A DNA stretch of 64,000 bases from NCBI GenBank assembly GCA_031260975.1, contig JAISKJ010000003.1, forward strand, positions 129,480-193,479, written 5' to 3'. Below are positions 36,739-45,031 of the stretch, in pieces (position 1 is the first letter of the stretch; every line of letters starts with the position of its first letter). This DNA comes from Christensenellaceae bacterium. GTDB taxonomy: Bacteria > Bacillota > Clostridia > Christensenellales > UBA1242. The notes under the pieces were generated by a model, which searched no databases, was not told where the DNA came from, and saw only the letters and a list, made by a program, of their open reading frames with translations. A program made the translations under genes and the position numbers.

Positions 36739-37254
36739 TTGAAGGCGAATATTGCACTTGTGTGTGCTTTAGAGGATTTTAATAAGGAAGTGGGCGGCAA
36801 GCTTGCCGGAAAATTGGATTTTTATTTTATGGATGTGGAGGATTATCTGCAATTTAATATGATTGACCCTGAAGAAGTTATTGAAAAGTGTGGAGTTGAT
36901 TATTTAAATGAGCTGCGGGCCAAGACTATAACTGAGGTTGCAGCTTATTATGATACGGTTATTTCGGTGAACCTGGACCTTGCTATGCAGGATGAGCATC
37001 TTAAATGTCTTAAAAACAGGTGTTTTATGGTTTATCTGGCGGTGGGGGAAGCGGCTCTTAGAAAACTTGCTACAAAAGAAAAGGATGAAAAAAAGAAGCT
37101 GGAAATAGAGACGGGACTACTTGCATTTGGAGCGAGAGATTTGCGTGCAAAAAAGGACTGTGATGTGGTTATTGATGCCGGTAAAATGGATATAAAAAGT
37201 ATGCTTAAAAAGATTGAAAAAGAAGTGGGAAAAAAGCTAATTGCTGCAAACTGA
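36739..37254 (+). CDS. Shikimate-kinase-like protein without a P-loop
   Basis: The 172-aa product is read from TTG 36739, 8 nt after AAAAGGAG; the longer GTG frame from 36718 would put that site inside the gene. The layout resembles shikimate kinase: LDFYFMDVEDYLQFN, then GVDYLNELRAKTITEV, YYDTVISVNL, and CFMVYLAVGEAALRKL match the FIDTD, EEYFRELE, VISTGGG-like and VVYLDV regions in order. The place of the GxxGxGKST P-loop reads CALEDFNKEVGG, and no catalytic Asp-Arg pair is clear. It is most likely a kinase-fold pseudoenzyme. The gene lies 24 bp before a membrane GIY-YIG gene. The homology is by eye only. Confidence 0.6.
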   Translation: MKANIALVCALEDFNKEVGGKLAGKLDFYFMDVEDYLQFNMIDPEEVIEKCGVDYLNELRAKTITEVAAYYDTVISVNLDLAMQDEHLKCLKNRCFMVYLAVGEAALRKLATKEKDEKKKLEIETGLLAFGARDLRAKKDCDVVIDAGKMDIKSMLKKIEKEVGKKLIAAN

Positions 37255-37278
37255 CAAACAAAAACAAAGGAGTAATAA

Positions 37279-37875
37279 ATGGAATTTATTATTATAGGCA
37301 TTGTTGCAGGTTTGGCGCTTTTAGCATTGGCAATTTTTCTGTTTTTAAGAAATAAAAAGAAGGATGAAAAAAAGCCAAAGGAAGTAGAGGTTAAGGAACA
37401 GAATATTGCAGCTCTGGCGGCTTTCGTTCAGGCTCAAAAAGAGCAGCAGGAAGAAGAGCTAAGGTTGAAGGACTTAAAAAAAGCTGAGATGAAAACTAAG
37501 CTTGAAACCTTTAAGCAAACCAAGGAACAGCTGAAAGGCAAACTAAGAAATCAGATTGACCAGAAAGAATGGAAACCCCTTGAAGCTATTTTAAAGAGTG
37601 CCGACAAGGGCGGAGTGGGAATATACATAATTTATAACGAAACAAAAAACAAATATTATGTAGGTCAAGCCAAACAGCTGCTTAAAAGAGTAAGAGACCA
37701 CTTTGCGGTTGAAGAGATAGCCAAGGACTTTATGTCGGGTGATAAAATGCAGGTTAAGTTTTTGACAGCAAACGAGCTTGACTCTGATTATAGACTCGAC
37801 CATATAGAAAAAACGGGTATAGAAATTTTTGATGCAGAAACGAGCGGATATAATAAAACAGCGGGCAACTTATAA
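37279..37875 (+). CDS. Membrane-anchored GIY-YIG domain protein
   Basis: The 198-aa product has an N-terminal membrane helix (about 2-24, EFIIIGIVAGLALLALAIFL), a charged coiled-coil linker (about 30-90), and a C-terminal GIY-YIG domain. The domain shows GVGIYIIYNETKNKYYVGQA (about 113-132) with the GIY and YVG triads, the Arg in LLKRVRDHF, and GYNKTAGN at the end. GIY-YIG domains cut DNA, but here the membrane anchor and lack of a helicase partner make a nuclease role uncertain. RBS AAAGGAG. It lies between the shikimate-kinase-like gene and tkt. Confidence 0.85.
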   Translation: MEFIIIGIVAGLALLALAIFLFLRNKKKDEKKPKEVEVKEQNIAALAAFVQAQKEQQEEELRLKDLKKAEMKTKLETFKQTKEQLKGKLRNQIDQKEWKPLEAILKSADKGGVGIYIIYNETKNKYYVGQAKQLLKRVRDHFAVEEIAKDFMSGDKMQVKFLTANELDSDYRLDHIEKTGIEIFDAETSGYNKTAGNL

Positions 37876-37908
37876 TGTTTTTAAGTTTTGAAATCAATAG
37901 GAGGATAT

Positions 37909-39831
37909 ATGGAGAAAAAGTGTGCCGATTTTTTGAGGGTAAACTCGCTTAATATGATTTTAAATGCCCGGTCAGGTCACCCCGGAGTGTGTCTTGGGGC
38001 AGCGGATATTATTTTCTCAATTTTTAAAAACGCGCAATTTAATCCCAAAGACCCTTATGACGGCAGAGATCGTATTGTATTTTCGGCGGGACACGCCAGC
38101 GCAATTATATATTCAGTGCTTAAGCTTTTTGGATATAACTATAGCTTTGACGACCTGAAAAATTTCAGACAGCTTGGCAGCAAGACCACGGGGCACCCTG
38201 AGCGTGATATAAAAGACGGCATTGAAATCACCACCGGCCCACTCGGGCAGGGGGTTGCTAACGCTGTGGGCTTGGCTCTAACCGAGCGGCATTTGGCTTC
38301 AAAATATAACAAAGCAGGTCTGGATATATTTAATAACTACACCTATTGTTTTTTAGGTGACGGCTGTCTTATGGAGGGCGTAGCACTTGAAGCGATTTCG
38401 CTTGCCGGAAACCTTAGACTTAACAAACTTATTATGTTGTATGACCAAAACAACAAAACTATTGACGGCAAGCTTAACATAACCAACACCGAGGACACTA
38501 AAAAGAAGTTTGAAGCATGCGGCTTTTCTGTTTTTGAGTTGCCTCACTTAAGCAAGGTGTCAGATATAGACCGAATGATTTTAGAAGCCAAAAAGAGTGA
38601 CAAGCCAAGTGTTATTATAATAGAAACATATATCGGTTTTGGTAGTGAACTTGAAGACAATGAAAAATCTCACGGCACGCCGTTTACGGCGGGGCAGGTA
38701 GATTTTGTAAAGAGTAGACTTGGTTATAACGAGCCAGATTTTACGTTGCCTAAAGATGTTGAAAAATATGTTGAAAACCTGATGAGACCCAAACTGAAAG
38801 AGTATGAGGTCTGGCAGAAAAAACTTGAAAGGTATAAAAAAGAGTATCCCGATGAGTATAAAGCCCTTAACACAAAGGAAGTTGATTTAAGCGGACTTAT
38901 TGATAAGGAAATAACATCAAAGGCTTATTCGACAAGGGACTTTAGCGGAATTGCGCTTGACAGAATTGACAAAGTTGTGCCCAACTTAATCGGAGGCTGT
39001 GCCGATCTTGTGGCCTCTACCAAAGCGCAGATTAAAGCAGGAGGGTTTATTGCGCCCGAAGCTTATGGTAGACAAAACATACATTTTGGCATAAGAGAAC
39101 ACGCCATGGGGGCAGTTTGCAACGGCATATGCGCATATGGCCATATGAATGTGTTTTGTTCTACCTTTTTTGTGTTTGAAAATTATATGACCCCGGCCAT
39201 TCGTATGGCAGCACTGATGAAACTTCCGGTGATTTATTTGTTTTCTCACGATAGCATAGCAGTGGGTGAGGACGGCCCTACGCATCAGCCAATTGAGCAG
39301 ATTGCAACGCTTCGTGCTATGCCCAATATGTTTTTGTTTAGGCCATGTAATTTTGAGGAGCTGCTATACGCTTTTGAATTTGCATTGAATGAAAAAAGCC
39401 CCGCTGCGATTTTGACCTCCCGTCAGATATTGGAGCTTATAAACAGCAATTATGCTGATGTCAAAAAGGGTGGGTATATAATTTCGCAGGCCCAGAACCC
39501 TAAAGTAACCTTGGCTGCCACGGGCAGTGAGGTGGGTCTTGCGCTTAAAATACAAGAAAAATTGAAAGAGATAAAAGTATCCGCTCAAGTTGTAAGTTTG
39601 CCTTGCCTTGAAATTTTTGATATGCAAACCGAAGAGTATAAGAAAAAGATACTTTGCGGCAAGGTATTTACACTTGAAGCCGGCAGCGACAACATATGGT
39701 ATAAATATACTTCGCCGGCTAGAGTGATAAAGCTCAGCGATTTTGGCAAAAGCGGCAGTGCCGAAGATGTGGCACGTGTTATGGGATTTAGTTTAGATGA
39801 AGTTTTTGCCAAAATTAAAAATAATCTTTAA
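37909..39831 (+). CDS. tkt: Transketolase
   Basis: Transketolase moves two-carbon units between sugar phosphates in the non-oxidative pentose phosphate pathway, using thiamine diphosphate. The 640-aa product has the N-terminal TPP motif GDGCLMEGVALEAISLAG (about 154-171, with NK...DQN), the HPERD and GPLGQG loops, and the C-terminal signature GEDGPTHQPIEQIATLRAMP. A strong TAGGAGG site precedes ATG 37909; the frame is open to 37888 but lacks an RBS there. The length fits a single-chain enzyme (some relatives split it into two genes). Confidence 0.96.
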   Translation: MEKKCADFLRVNSLNMILNARSGHPGVCLGAADIIFSIFKNAQFNPKDPYDGRDRIVFSAGHASAIIYSVLKLFGYNYSFDDLKNFRQLGSKTTGHPERDIKDGIEITTGPLGQGVANAVGLALTERHLASKYNKAGLDIFNNYTYCFLGDGCLMEGVALEAISLAGNLRLNKLIMLYDQNNKTIDGKLNITNTEDTKKKFEACGFSVFELPHLSKVSDIDRMILEAKKSDKPSVIIIETYIGFGSELEDNEKSHGTPFTAGQVDFVKSRLGYNEPDFTLPKDVEKYVENLMRPKLKEYEVWQKKLERYKKEYPDEYKALNTKEVDLSGLIDKEITSKAYSTRDFSGIALDRIDKVVPNLIGGCADLVASTKAQIKAGGFIAPEAYGRQNIHFGIREHAMGAVCNGICAYGHMNVFCSTFFVFENYMTPAIRMAALMKLPVIYLFSHDSIAVGEDGPTHQPIEQIATLRAMPNMFLFRPCNFEELLYAFEFALNEKSPAAILTSRQILELINSNYADVKKGGYIISQAQNPKVTLAATGSEVGLALKIQEKLKEIKVSAQVVSLPCLEIFDMQTEEYKKKILCGKVFTLEAGSDNIWYKYTSPARVIKLSDFGKSGSAEDVARVMGFSLDEVFAKIKNNL

Positions 39832-39907
39832 ATTATAGTTTTTGGTTTATTTTTCTTAGGTTTTATGATATACTATTAAAGTATTCTTTATAAATTGGGA
39901 GGATTTT

Positions 39908-40459
39908 ATGAGTAAGAAACTTAGCGGAACGCTGCTTGGTATTTTGACAGGACTTGCGGGCATAGCTCTTTATGTAGTGCTTTATGCTTTTGTGGGGCTT
40001 ATTCCGGGTATTGCTATGATTTTGGTTGCTTTTGGTTTTTATGGAGTTTATATGAAACTCAATCCGACAGACAATTCGTGGTATCCTGTAATTATAGCAA
40101 GTATACTTACAATTGTAGGTGCAGTGTCAGGCATGTTTTTGGGCCTAGTTATAATTGCTGCTCAATATGATGTTATACTTGGCGAGGTTCTCCATGTGCC
40201 GGAGGTTCAGAGCGCACTTACCTCCGACTTGATATTCACATTAGTATTTGCGTTTGTGGCTGTGGGGCTGGTGATATTAACAAAAGTTAAAGCCTCAAAA
40301 ACCGCACAAGGTTCAGCAACGTTTCAGCAGGGGGCGGCTCAGCCTGAAATCGCACAGCCCGAAGTTGCTAAGACTGAGACAAGGTCGCAGCCCGAAGAAG
40401 GCGAGGCGTACAGTGCAAGTGCTGAAGCTGCCAAAGAAAAACCGACAAACCAAGATTAA
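39908..40459 (+). CDS. Small multi-pass membrane protein, unknown function
   Basis: The 183-aa product has four membrane helices (about 8-27, 29-49, 59-86 and 108-128) and a cytoplasmic Ala/Glu/Gln-rich tail (about 135-183). The RBS GGGAGG precedes ATG 39908 and a TATACT -10 lies at about 39871-39876. No catalytic or transporter motif is recognised. It follows tkt after 76 bp and has its own terminator, so it probably forms a separate unit. Confidence 0.72.
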   Translation: MSKKLSGTLLGILTGLAGIALYVVLYAFVGLIPGIAMILVAFGFYGVYMKLNPTDNSWYPVIIASILTIVGAVSGMFLGLVIIAAQYDVILGEVLHVPEVQSALTSDLIFTLVFAFVAVGLVILTKVKASKTAQGSATFQQGAAQPEIAQPEVAKTETRSQPEEGEAYSASAEAAKEKPTNQD

Positions 40460-40500
40460 AAAACTTAAATATAAAATAAACTTCCGAGTCTTTTTGTGGA

Positions 40501-40586
40501 TAACCCGACTTGAAAAAGTTGGGTTATTTTTTGTGTGATACCTCCGCAATAAAATCAAAAACCACAGGCACGAAGCCTGTGGTTTT
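40501..40586 (+). terminator. Two strong hairpins; first is a terminator
   Basis: The first stem AACCCGACTT/AAGTTGGGTT (40502-40525) is followed by a T run. The second, AAAACCACAGGC/GCCTGTGGTTTT (40558-40586), is a perfect 12-bp stem with a 5-nt loop. Confidence 0.8.
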
Positions 40587-40610
40587 GAGAAGTAAGGAAT
40601 TATATTTGCC

Positions 40611-40627
40611 TTACTGAGGTTATTATG
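40611..40627. repeat. Left short direct repeat of the surface cassette
   Basis: TTACTGAGGTTA is followed by TTATGT. The same 12-mer occurs at 44759-44770, just after the cassette terminator. Confidence 0.4.
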
Positions 40628-40785
40628 TGCTGCATCAAAAATATTATGCAAAAAAATTTTTCCAAAATTTGGGATTATTTTTCCATCCCAAATAGTTTGC
40701 AATAAAAAATGTCAGTATTGGGTATTTGGAACGGGGGTTAATCCTGATATTAATTTAGATTTTTAATTAAATTATGGTTAAATAC

Positions 40786-40815
40786 TTGATTGTTTTTAGA
40801 TTTTTATGTTATACT
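40786..40815 (+). promoter_or_regulatory. Promoter for the camelysin-like gene
   Basis: TTGATT (40786-40791), an 18-bp spacer and TATACT (40810-40815). The region 40590-40785 before it is AT-rich and without genes. Confidence 0.65.
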
Positions 40816-40840
40816 AAACAACATAGGAGAAAAAATTATC

Positions 40841-41458
40841 ATGGAAAAAACAAAAAATTTAAAAGTAAAATTAGTGGCTTCAATTGTAAGTATAATGGCA
40901 TGCTTATTAATCGTTGTAGTTTCGGTGTTTGCCGCCGCAACACAAAATGTTACAGTTTCGGACTCAATTACCATAACAACTGCGGGTCAGGCAAGGGTAG
41001 ATGTAACAGTCTCGGCAAAACATGGGCAGGCTGATGGAGTTTTGCTAGGTGACACAGGTGCAGATTATACCAAAATAGAAGCTGCAGGTTATACCGAATT
41101 AGCTCATCTTGCGTATGACAACACTACCGGTAGTGCAACGGGAAGTGGGCTTACTCCGGTATTTTCGCTAGCACATCAGTACACATATTATGCTTATAAA
41201 ATAGACTTAGTGAATCATGGAACAACAAGTGCGGATTATGCAATTGCTATTAACAATCTTGCATTAGGTAGCCAGCTTGAGTATGTTTATGCAGATGACA
41301 CTGCAATAGGAACTTCCTCTCTACTTGGAGGAACACTTGCTGCAACAAACGGTACGGCACAAGTATATGTGGTTATAAGACTTAATACTGCGCTTGCTAG
41401 TTTGGTAGATGTGGCAACGGACCCATTTACATTGACAGTAAATATATCGTTAGCTTAA
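40841..41458 (+). CDS. Camelysin/TasA-like secreted protein
   Basis: The 205-aa product begins EKTKNLKVKLVASIVSIMAC, a signal peptide with the SipW-type cleavage region VSVFAAATQNVTVSDSITIT. The mature part is Thr/Ala-rich and beta-stranded, as in TasA and camelysin proteins that form fibres or inhibit host proteins. ATG 40841 follows TAGGAG. It is followed by a terminator and then the SipW-type peptidase, the usual partner that processes such precursors. Its N-terminal region matches that of the RCC1-repeat protein downstream. Confidence 0.75.
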   Translation: MEKTKNLKVKLVASIVSIMACLLIVVVSVFAAATQNVTVSDSITITTAGQARVDVTVSAKHGQADGVLLGDTGADYTKIEAAGYTELAHLAYDNTTGSATGSGLTPVFSLAHQYTYYAYKIDLVNHGTTSADYAIAINNLALGSQLEYVYADDTAIGTSSLLGGTLAATNGTAQVYVVIRLNTALASLVDVATDPFTLTVNISLA

Positions 41459-41478
41459 AAAGTATAAACCTATAAATC

Positions 41479-41506
41479 ATAAACCACAAATAGGTTTGTG
41501 GTTTAT
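41479..41506 (+). terminator. Rho-independent terminator
   Basis: ATAAACCACAAA/TTTGTGGTTTAT with a short loop and T-rich tail between the camelysin and sipW-like genes. The peptidase gene then needs read-through or another promoter. Confidence 0.8.
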
Positions 41507-41586
41507 TTGTTTAAGAGGTATACAGAGTTAAATTTAGTTGATAAAATGTTGTTGCGTTTAAATTTGTGAGCAACAAAAGGAAGGAG

Positions 41587-42342
41587 ATGGAGACAAAGGT
41601 TCCCAATAAAAAAGTGCGGAAAGAACCGATAATTGTTGAAAATAAAGAGGCTATTGAACAAGGAATTACTATAGATTTAAAGGCTAGAAAAAATAAAATT
41701 TGGCAATGGCTTTATTTTGCTATCAATATTCTTACTTGGATTATAATTGTATTTATTTTATCTGCGGCGCTATCAATGTATATTTCTAACAAAAAGACGG
41801 GTCTGCCTGCTGTTTTTGGTCTCGTTATTGTGCAAATTGCATCAGGAAGTATGGTTGATGCTGGTTTTGAAGTGGGTTCTCATGCGCTTATTCGGCAGGT
41901 TTCTTTTGATAGTTTAGAAGTTGGCGATTATATTGCATTCAGATATTTTGTAACAGCAGGTGCATCTGCGCCGGGGGATGTTTCGCCTACACATAAACCT
42001 CTTCAGGAGGCCCCAAGGGGTACAAAAATTATTTTTCACGAGATTAAGGAGATTATAACAGATGTTAATGGGCAGCGTTGGTTTATAACTAAGGGCACAA
42101 ACAACGCGGCAGAGGACCCCTTTCCGATATACGAGAATTATGTTATTGGCCGCCATGTAGACATAAGCAGAACAGCCGAGAATTTCCTTAGTTTTATCTT
42201 CTCTCCTATTGGCACAATGGTGGTGGTAACCCTTCCGGCTACATTGATTATGGGATTTGATATTTACACAGTTATAATTGTTGGTGTAGAGTTAAGAGAA
42301 AATAAGCGTAAGAAGAAATCTGATGAACGTGAAAAAATCTAG
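41587..42342 (+). CDS. sipW: SipW-type signal peptidase I
   Basis: This is an ER-type signal peptidase with a Ser-His dyad, the kind that processes TasA/camelysin precursors. The 251-aa product has an N-terminal membrane helix (about 37-62), QIASGSMVDAG with the catalytic Ser (about residue 88), the IFHEIKEI segment where the His replaces the Lys of ordinary SPase I, FITKGTNN, and a C-terminal helix (about 206-232). ATG 41587 has AAAGG upstream, but the GTG at 41566 is in frame and cannot be excluded. It sits between two secreted proteins that share a cleavage-site module. Confidence 0.85.
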   Translation: METKVPNKKVRKEPIIVENKEAIEQGITIDLKARKNKIWQWLYFAINILTWIIIVFILSAALSMYISNKKTGLPAVFGLVIVQIASGSMVDAGFEVGSHALIRQVSFDSLEVGDYIAFRYFVTAGASAPGDVSPTHKPLQEAPRGTKIIFHEIKEIITDVNGQRWFITKGTNNAAEDPFPIYENYVIGRHVDISRTAENFLSFIFSPIGTMVVVTLPATLIMGFDIYTVIIVGVELRENKRKKKSDEREKI

Positions 42343-42407
42343 CCGATTTAATATGGTTGGTTTGGATATTTGGTAGTAAAAATTATAAAATCTGTAGGGA
42401 GATTATT

Positions 42408-44627
42408 GTGAAACACTTATTTAAACTATCAATACTTGTTTTAATAGTTGCTTTTGGAATGGCTTGTTATGCCTCTGTTTCTGTTTTTGCTGCCGGAAGT
42501 CAAAATGTACAAATTTCAGATACAATAACCATAGAGGAAACTCGTGTAGATTATAATATAGACTATTATACTGAGAGTCTTAATGGTACTTATGAGGTCA
42601 CTTCAACCGTTACAGGTTCTGGGCGAGTGGGAGAGACCATTACTGCTTCTACAAATTTAATGCAGGGTTTTACATTAAATTTATCGCATTCAAGCAGCCT
42701 TATTTCAAAAACATTAGTTTTTAATGATAATAATGAATTAAGAGTGTATTATAATCGTAATTCATATATCGCTACATATCAGGATCCTCATGGTATTGGC
42801 AATAATACTGTAACCTACAAGTATGACGAAGATGTAGATTTACCGGACTTGCTGCATTCAGGATATACCTTTGATGCTTGGTTTTATAATGGTAATGCTG
42901 TTTCGTCTCTTAGCATGCCGGCGGAGAATATTATATTAGATTCCAGTTGGATAGTTAATCAATATACAATAACGTATGAAGGTTTGAATGGTGTAAGTAA
43001 TACCAACCCAACCAAATACACCGTATTAAGTAGCACTATAACATTTGTTGATCCCGGCGATAGAAACGGCTACCTTTTTGACGGATGGTTTGATGCGGCA
43101 ATCGGTGGAAATTTAATAACGGTTTTAACTACGGGGAGTTTTGGAGATTTGATTCTGTATGCTCAATGGCAAGAAGATGTGCCGGTTATTAATATATCAG
43201 GCACCAAATTTAACAGATATTTTGTGCAAGAAGATTATTATACGGGTTTAAATGCAGCCTTAGCTAATAACATGGCGGGGATTCTGGTGGGGGTAGATAG
43301 CACTAGAAATATATTTAGCGGTGTTACAGCAGCTGATAATAAAGGCAATAATCTGACAGGCAGTATTACTTACACCTCTTCACCCGCCTTCGACCCAACT
43401 GTTGCGGGCACCTATGAGATTACTTTCAATGTAAGCAATTACGGCATTCTGGCCGAGCCCGTTACTTTCAAAATAATAGTCTGGAATTTTGTGAAAATGA
43501 TGAGCGGCAGATATCACACTTTAGCATTAACCAGTGACGGAACTGTTTATTCTTGGGGATATAATATTGATGGTCAACAGGGGGACGGAACAACAACTCG
43601 TGTTTTAACACCTAAAGTTGTAGGCGGAGCGCTTAGTGGCAAGAAAATTGTTGACATTGCTACGAGCTATTCGGATGGTTCATATGCACTGACCGATGAA
43701 GGTTTAATATATGTATGGGGTCTTGGCGGCAATTATCAACTTGGCAATGGTTCAACTTCAAGACAAACTTCACCGGTGCTGGCTACTATGCCAACCTTGG
43801 AAGCAAATGAAAAGTTTATTACTATATCTGCAGGTTATTATAGTGCAGGTGCTGTAACCAACCAAGGAAGGGTTTATGTTTGGGGTGACAAATCTAATCA
43901 TAGACTGGGGTTGGGTTCAAATAGTGGAACTCAAAATACACCTACTCTTTTAACCGGACTTAATGGCATTAATATTAAACAATTAAATTTGGGTCGCTTT
44001 AGCGGTGCCGCTGTAACTAATGATGGTGCTGTTTATGTGTGGGGAGATGGTAGTTATGGTGGTTTAGGATTGGGTAATACTACAAACCAATCAACACCGG
44101 TGCTTTTAGATAGTTTATCAAACATAAAACAGATAGCCGTAGGCTACTATTATATGGTGGCAATAGATAATAGCGGTCAGGTTTATACTTGGGGAAATGG
44201 TGACGCTGGCAGACTGGGAACTATTGGCGGCAGTACATCAAATAAAACAACACCGCAAGCAATAGGTATTACAAATGGTGCATATGTAGAGACTATTTAC
44301 CATTCTACAACCGTGCTAACCACAGATGGTAAAGTGTATATGTTTGGTAATAATGACTATGGTAAACATGGTTCGGGCAATTCTACTAATCATACTGAAC
44401 CTTATCAAGTACGATTACCGCCAATAAATTCTCCTACATATATAACTGATGCAACGTATACATCAATTGCCCTAGATACTGCGTTTGTACTAGTTAGAGG
44501 GACACTAGTTTATGGTTCAGGATGGAACGGTGACGGTCAGATAGGTTCAGGTAATACTACTACAACAAATTTATTTACCTCATGGGCATTCACTCCGCCC
44601 GTTTCGAGTAGGGTAGTTGTAGTCTAA
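42408..44627 (+). CDS. Surface protein with InlB-like and RCC1-like repeats
   Basis: The 739-aa product starts with GTG 42408 behind AGGGAG. Its export region (KHLFKLSILVLIVAFGMACY...VSVFAAGSQNVQISDTITIE) matches the camelysin-like protein. Two InlB/Listeria-Bacteroides repeats follow (GYTFDAWFYNGNAV and GYLFDGWFDAAIGG...LYAQW), then a linker (about 265-360), then about seven RCC1-type repeats of the pattern DG.VY.WG...GQLG.G (about 365-735). RCC1 repeats form a seven-bladed propeller, here likely outside the cell. There is no membrane anchor at the C-terminus, so the protein may be secreted or held by the fibre. Secreted RCC1-repeat proteins are uncommon outside some surface systems. Confidence 0.85.
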   Translation: MKHLFKLSILVLIVAFGMACYASVSVFAAGSQNVQISDTITIEETRVDYNIDYYTESLNGTYEVTSTVTGSGRVGETITASTNLMQGFTLNLSHSSSLISKTLVFNDNNELRVYYNRNSYIATYQDPHGIGNNTVTYKYDEDVDLPDLLHSGYTFDAWFYNGNAVSSLSMPAENIILDSSWIVNQYTITYEGLNGVSNTNPTKYTVLSSTITFVDPGDRNGYLFDGWFDAAIGGNLITVLTTGSFGDLILYAQWQEDVPVINISGTKFNRYFVQEDYYTGLNAALANNMAGILVGVDSTRNIFSGVTAADNKGNNLTGSITYTSSPAFDPTVAGTYEITFNVSNYGILAEPVTFKIIVWNFVKMMSGRYHTLALTSDGTVYSWGYNIDGQQGDGTTTRVLTPKVVGGALSGKKIVDIATSYSDGSYALTDEGLIYVWGLGGNYQLGNGSTSRQTSPVLATMPTLEANEKFITISAGYYSAGAVTNQGRVYVWGDKSNHRLGLGSNSGTQNTPTLLTGLNGINIKQLNLGRFSGAAVTNDGAVYVWGDGSYGGLGLGNTTNQSTPVLLDSLSNIKQIAVGYYYMVAIDNSGQVYTWGNGDAGRLGTIGGSTSNKTTPQAIGITNGAYVETIYHSTTVLTTDGKVYMFGNNDYGKHGSGNSTNHTEPYQVRLPPINSPTYITDATYTSIALDTAFVLVRGTLVYGSGWNGDGQIGSGNTTTTNLFTSWAFTPPVSSRVVVV

Positions 44628-44666
44628 TATGTAATTAAAATATAACTAGATATAAGTAAAGATAAG

Positions 44667-44707
44667 TAAAACCCAGCATATGACTTATGGTCATATGCTG
44701 GGTTTTA
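44667..44707 (+). terminator. Very strong terminator-like hairpin
   Basis: AAAACCCAGCATATGA (44668-44683) and its exact complement (44691-44706) form a 16-bp stem ended by TTTT. The rest of the gap to 45031 holds the direct-repeat copy (44759-44770), the recombinase remnant (44840-44908) and AT-rich DNA. Confidence 0.85.
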
Positions 44708-44758
44708 GTATCAATAAAGGATAATAAGCTGTGTTATTCTTCACTTACTGAACGCTTA

Positions 44759-44770
44759 TTACTGAGGTTA
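44759..44770. repeat. Right short direct repeat of the surface cassette
   Basis: TTACTGAGGTTA, identical to 40611-40622; the 4.1 kb between them hold exactly the camelysin, SipW and RCC1 genes. Confidence 0.4.
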
Positions 44771-44839
44771 TATGTAATAATTTTAGACAATTGATATTTT
44801 GATTATTTTCATTTGAAATTGCGGCACACTTCTTGATTT

Positions 44840-44908
44840 TGCAAGATTGTGTTAAATATAGAAGGCAGAGATAACAAAAAAACTCACTACCCAAAAAATA
44901 GTGAGTGA
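44840..44908 (+). pseudogene. 3' remnant of a serine recombinase gene (island left end)
   Basis: In frame this reads KIVLNIEGRDNKKTHYPKNSE-stop. The intact-looking recombinase fragment at the other side of the island ends IIVFNIKGRDNKKTHY-stop. The DNA copies (44862-44950 and 53139-53227) stay similar past the stop: each has the CTCACTA/TAGTGAG stem and then TTTTGAAC...ATGGAGC. This is the broken end of a large serine recombinase gene or of the element that carried it. Confidence 0.75.
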
Positions 44909-45031
44909 ATTTGAAGAACTTTCACAGTTCTATTTTGAACCTAATGGAGCACCAAATGGGTTAATATCCGCACCCCTAGTTAGAAAACATTATATAGCAA
45001 TAGCCATAAAATTGCAAACAAAAGCCGAGAG

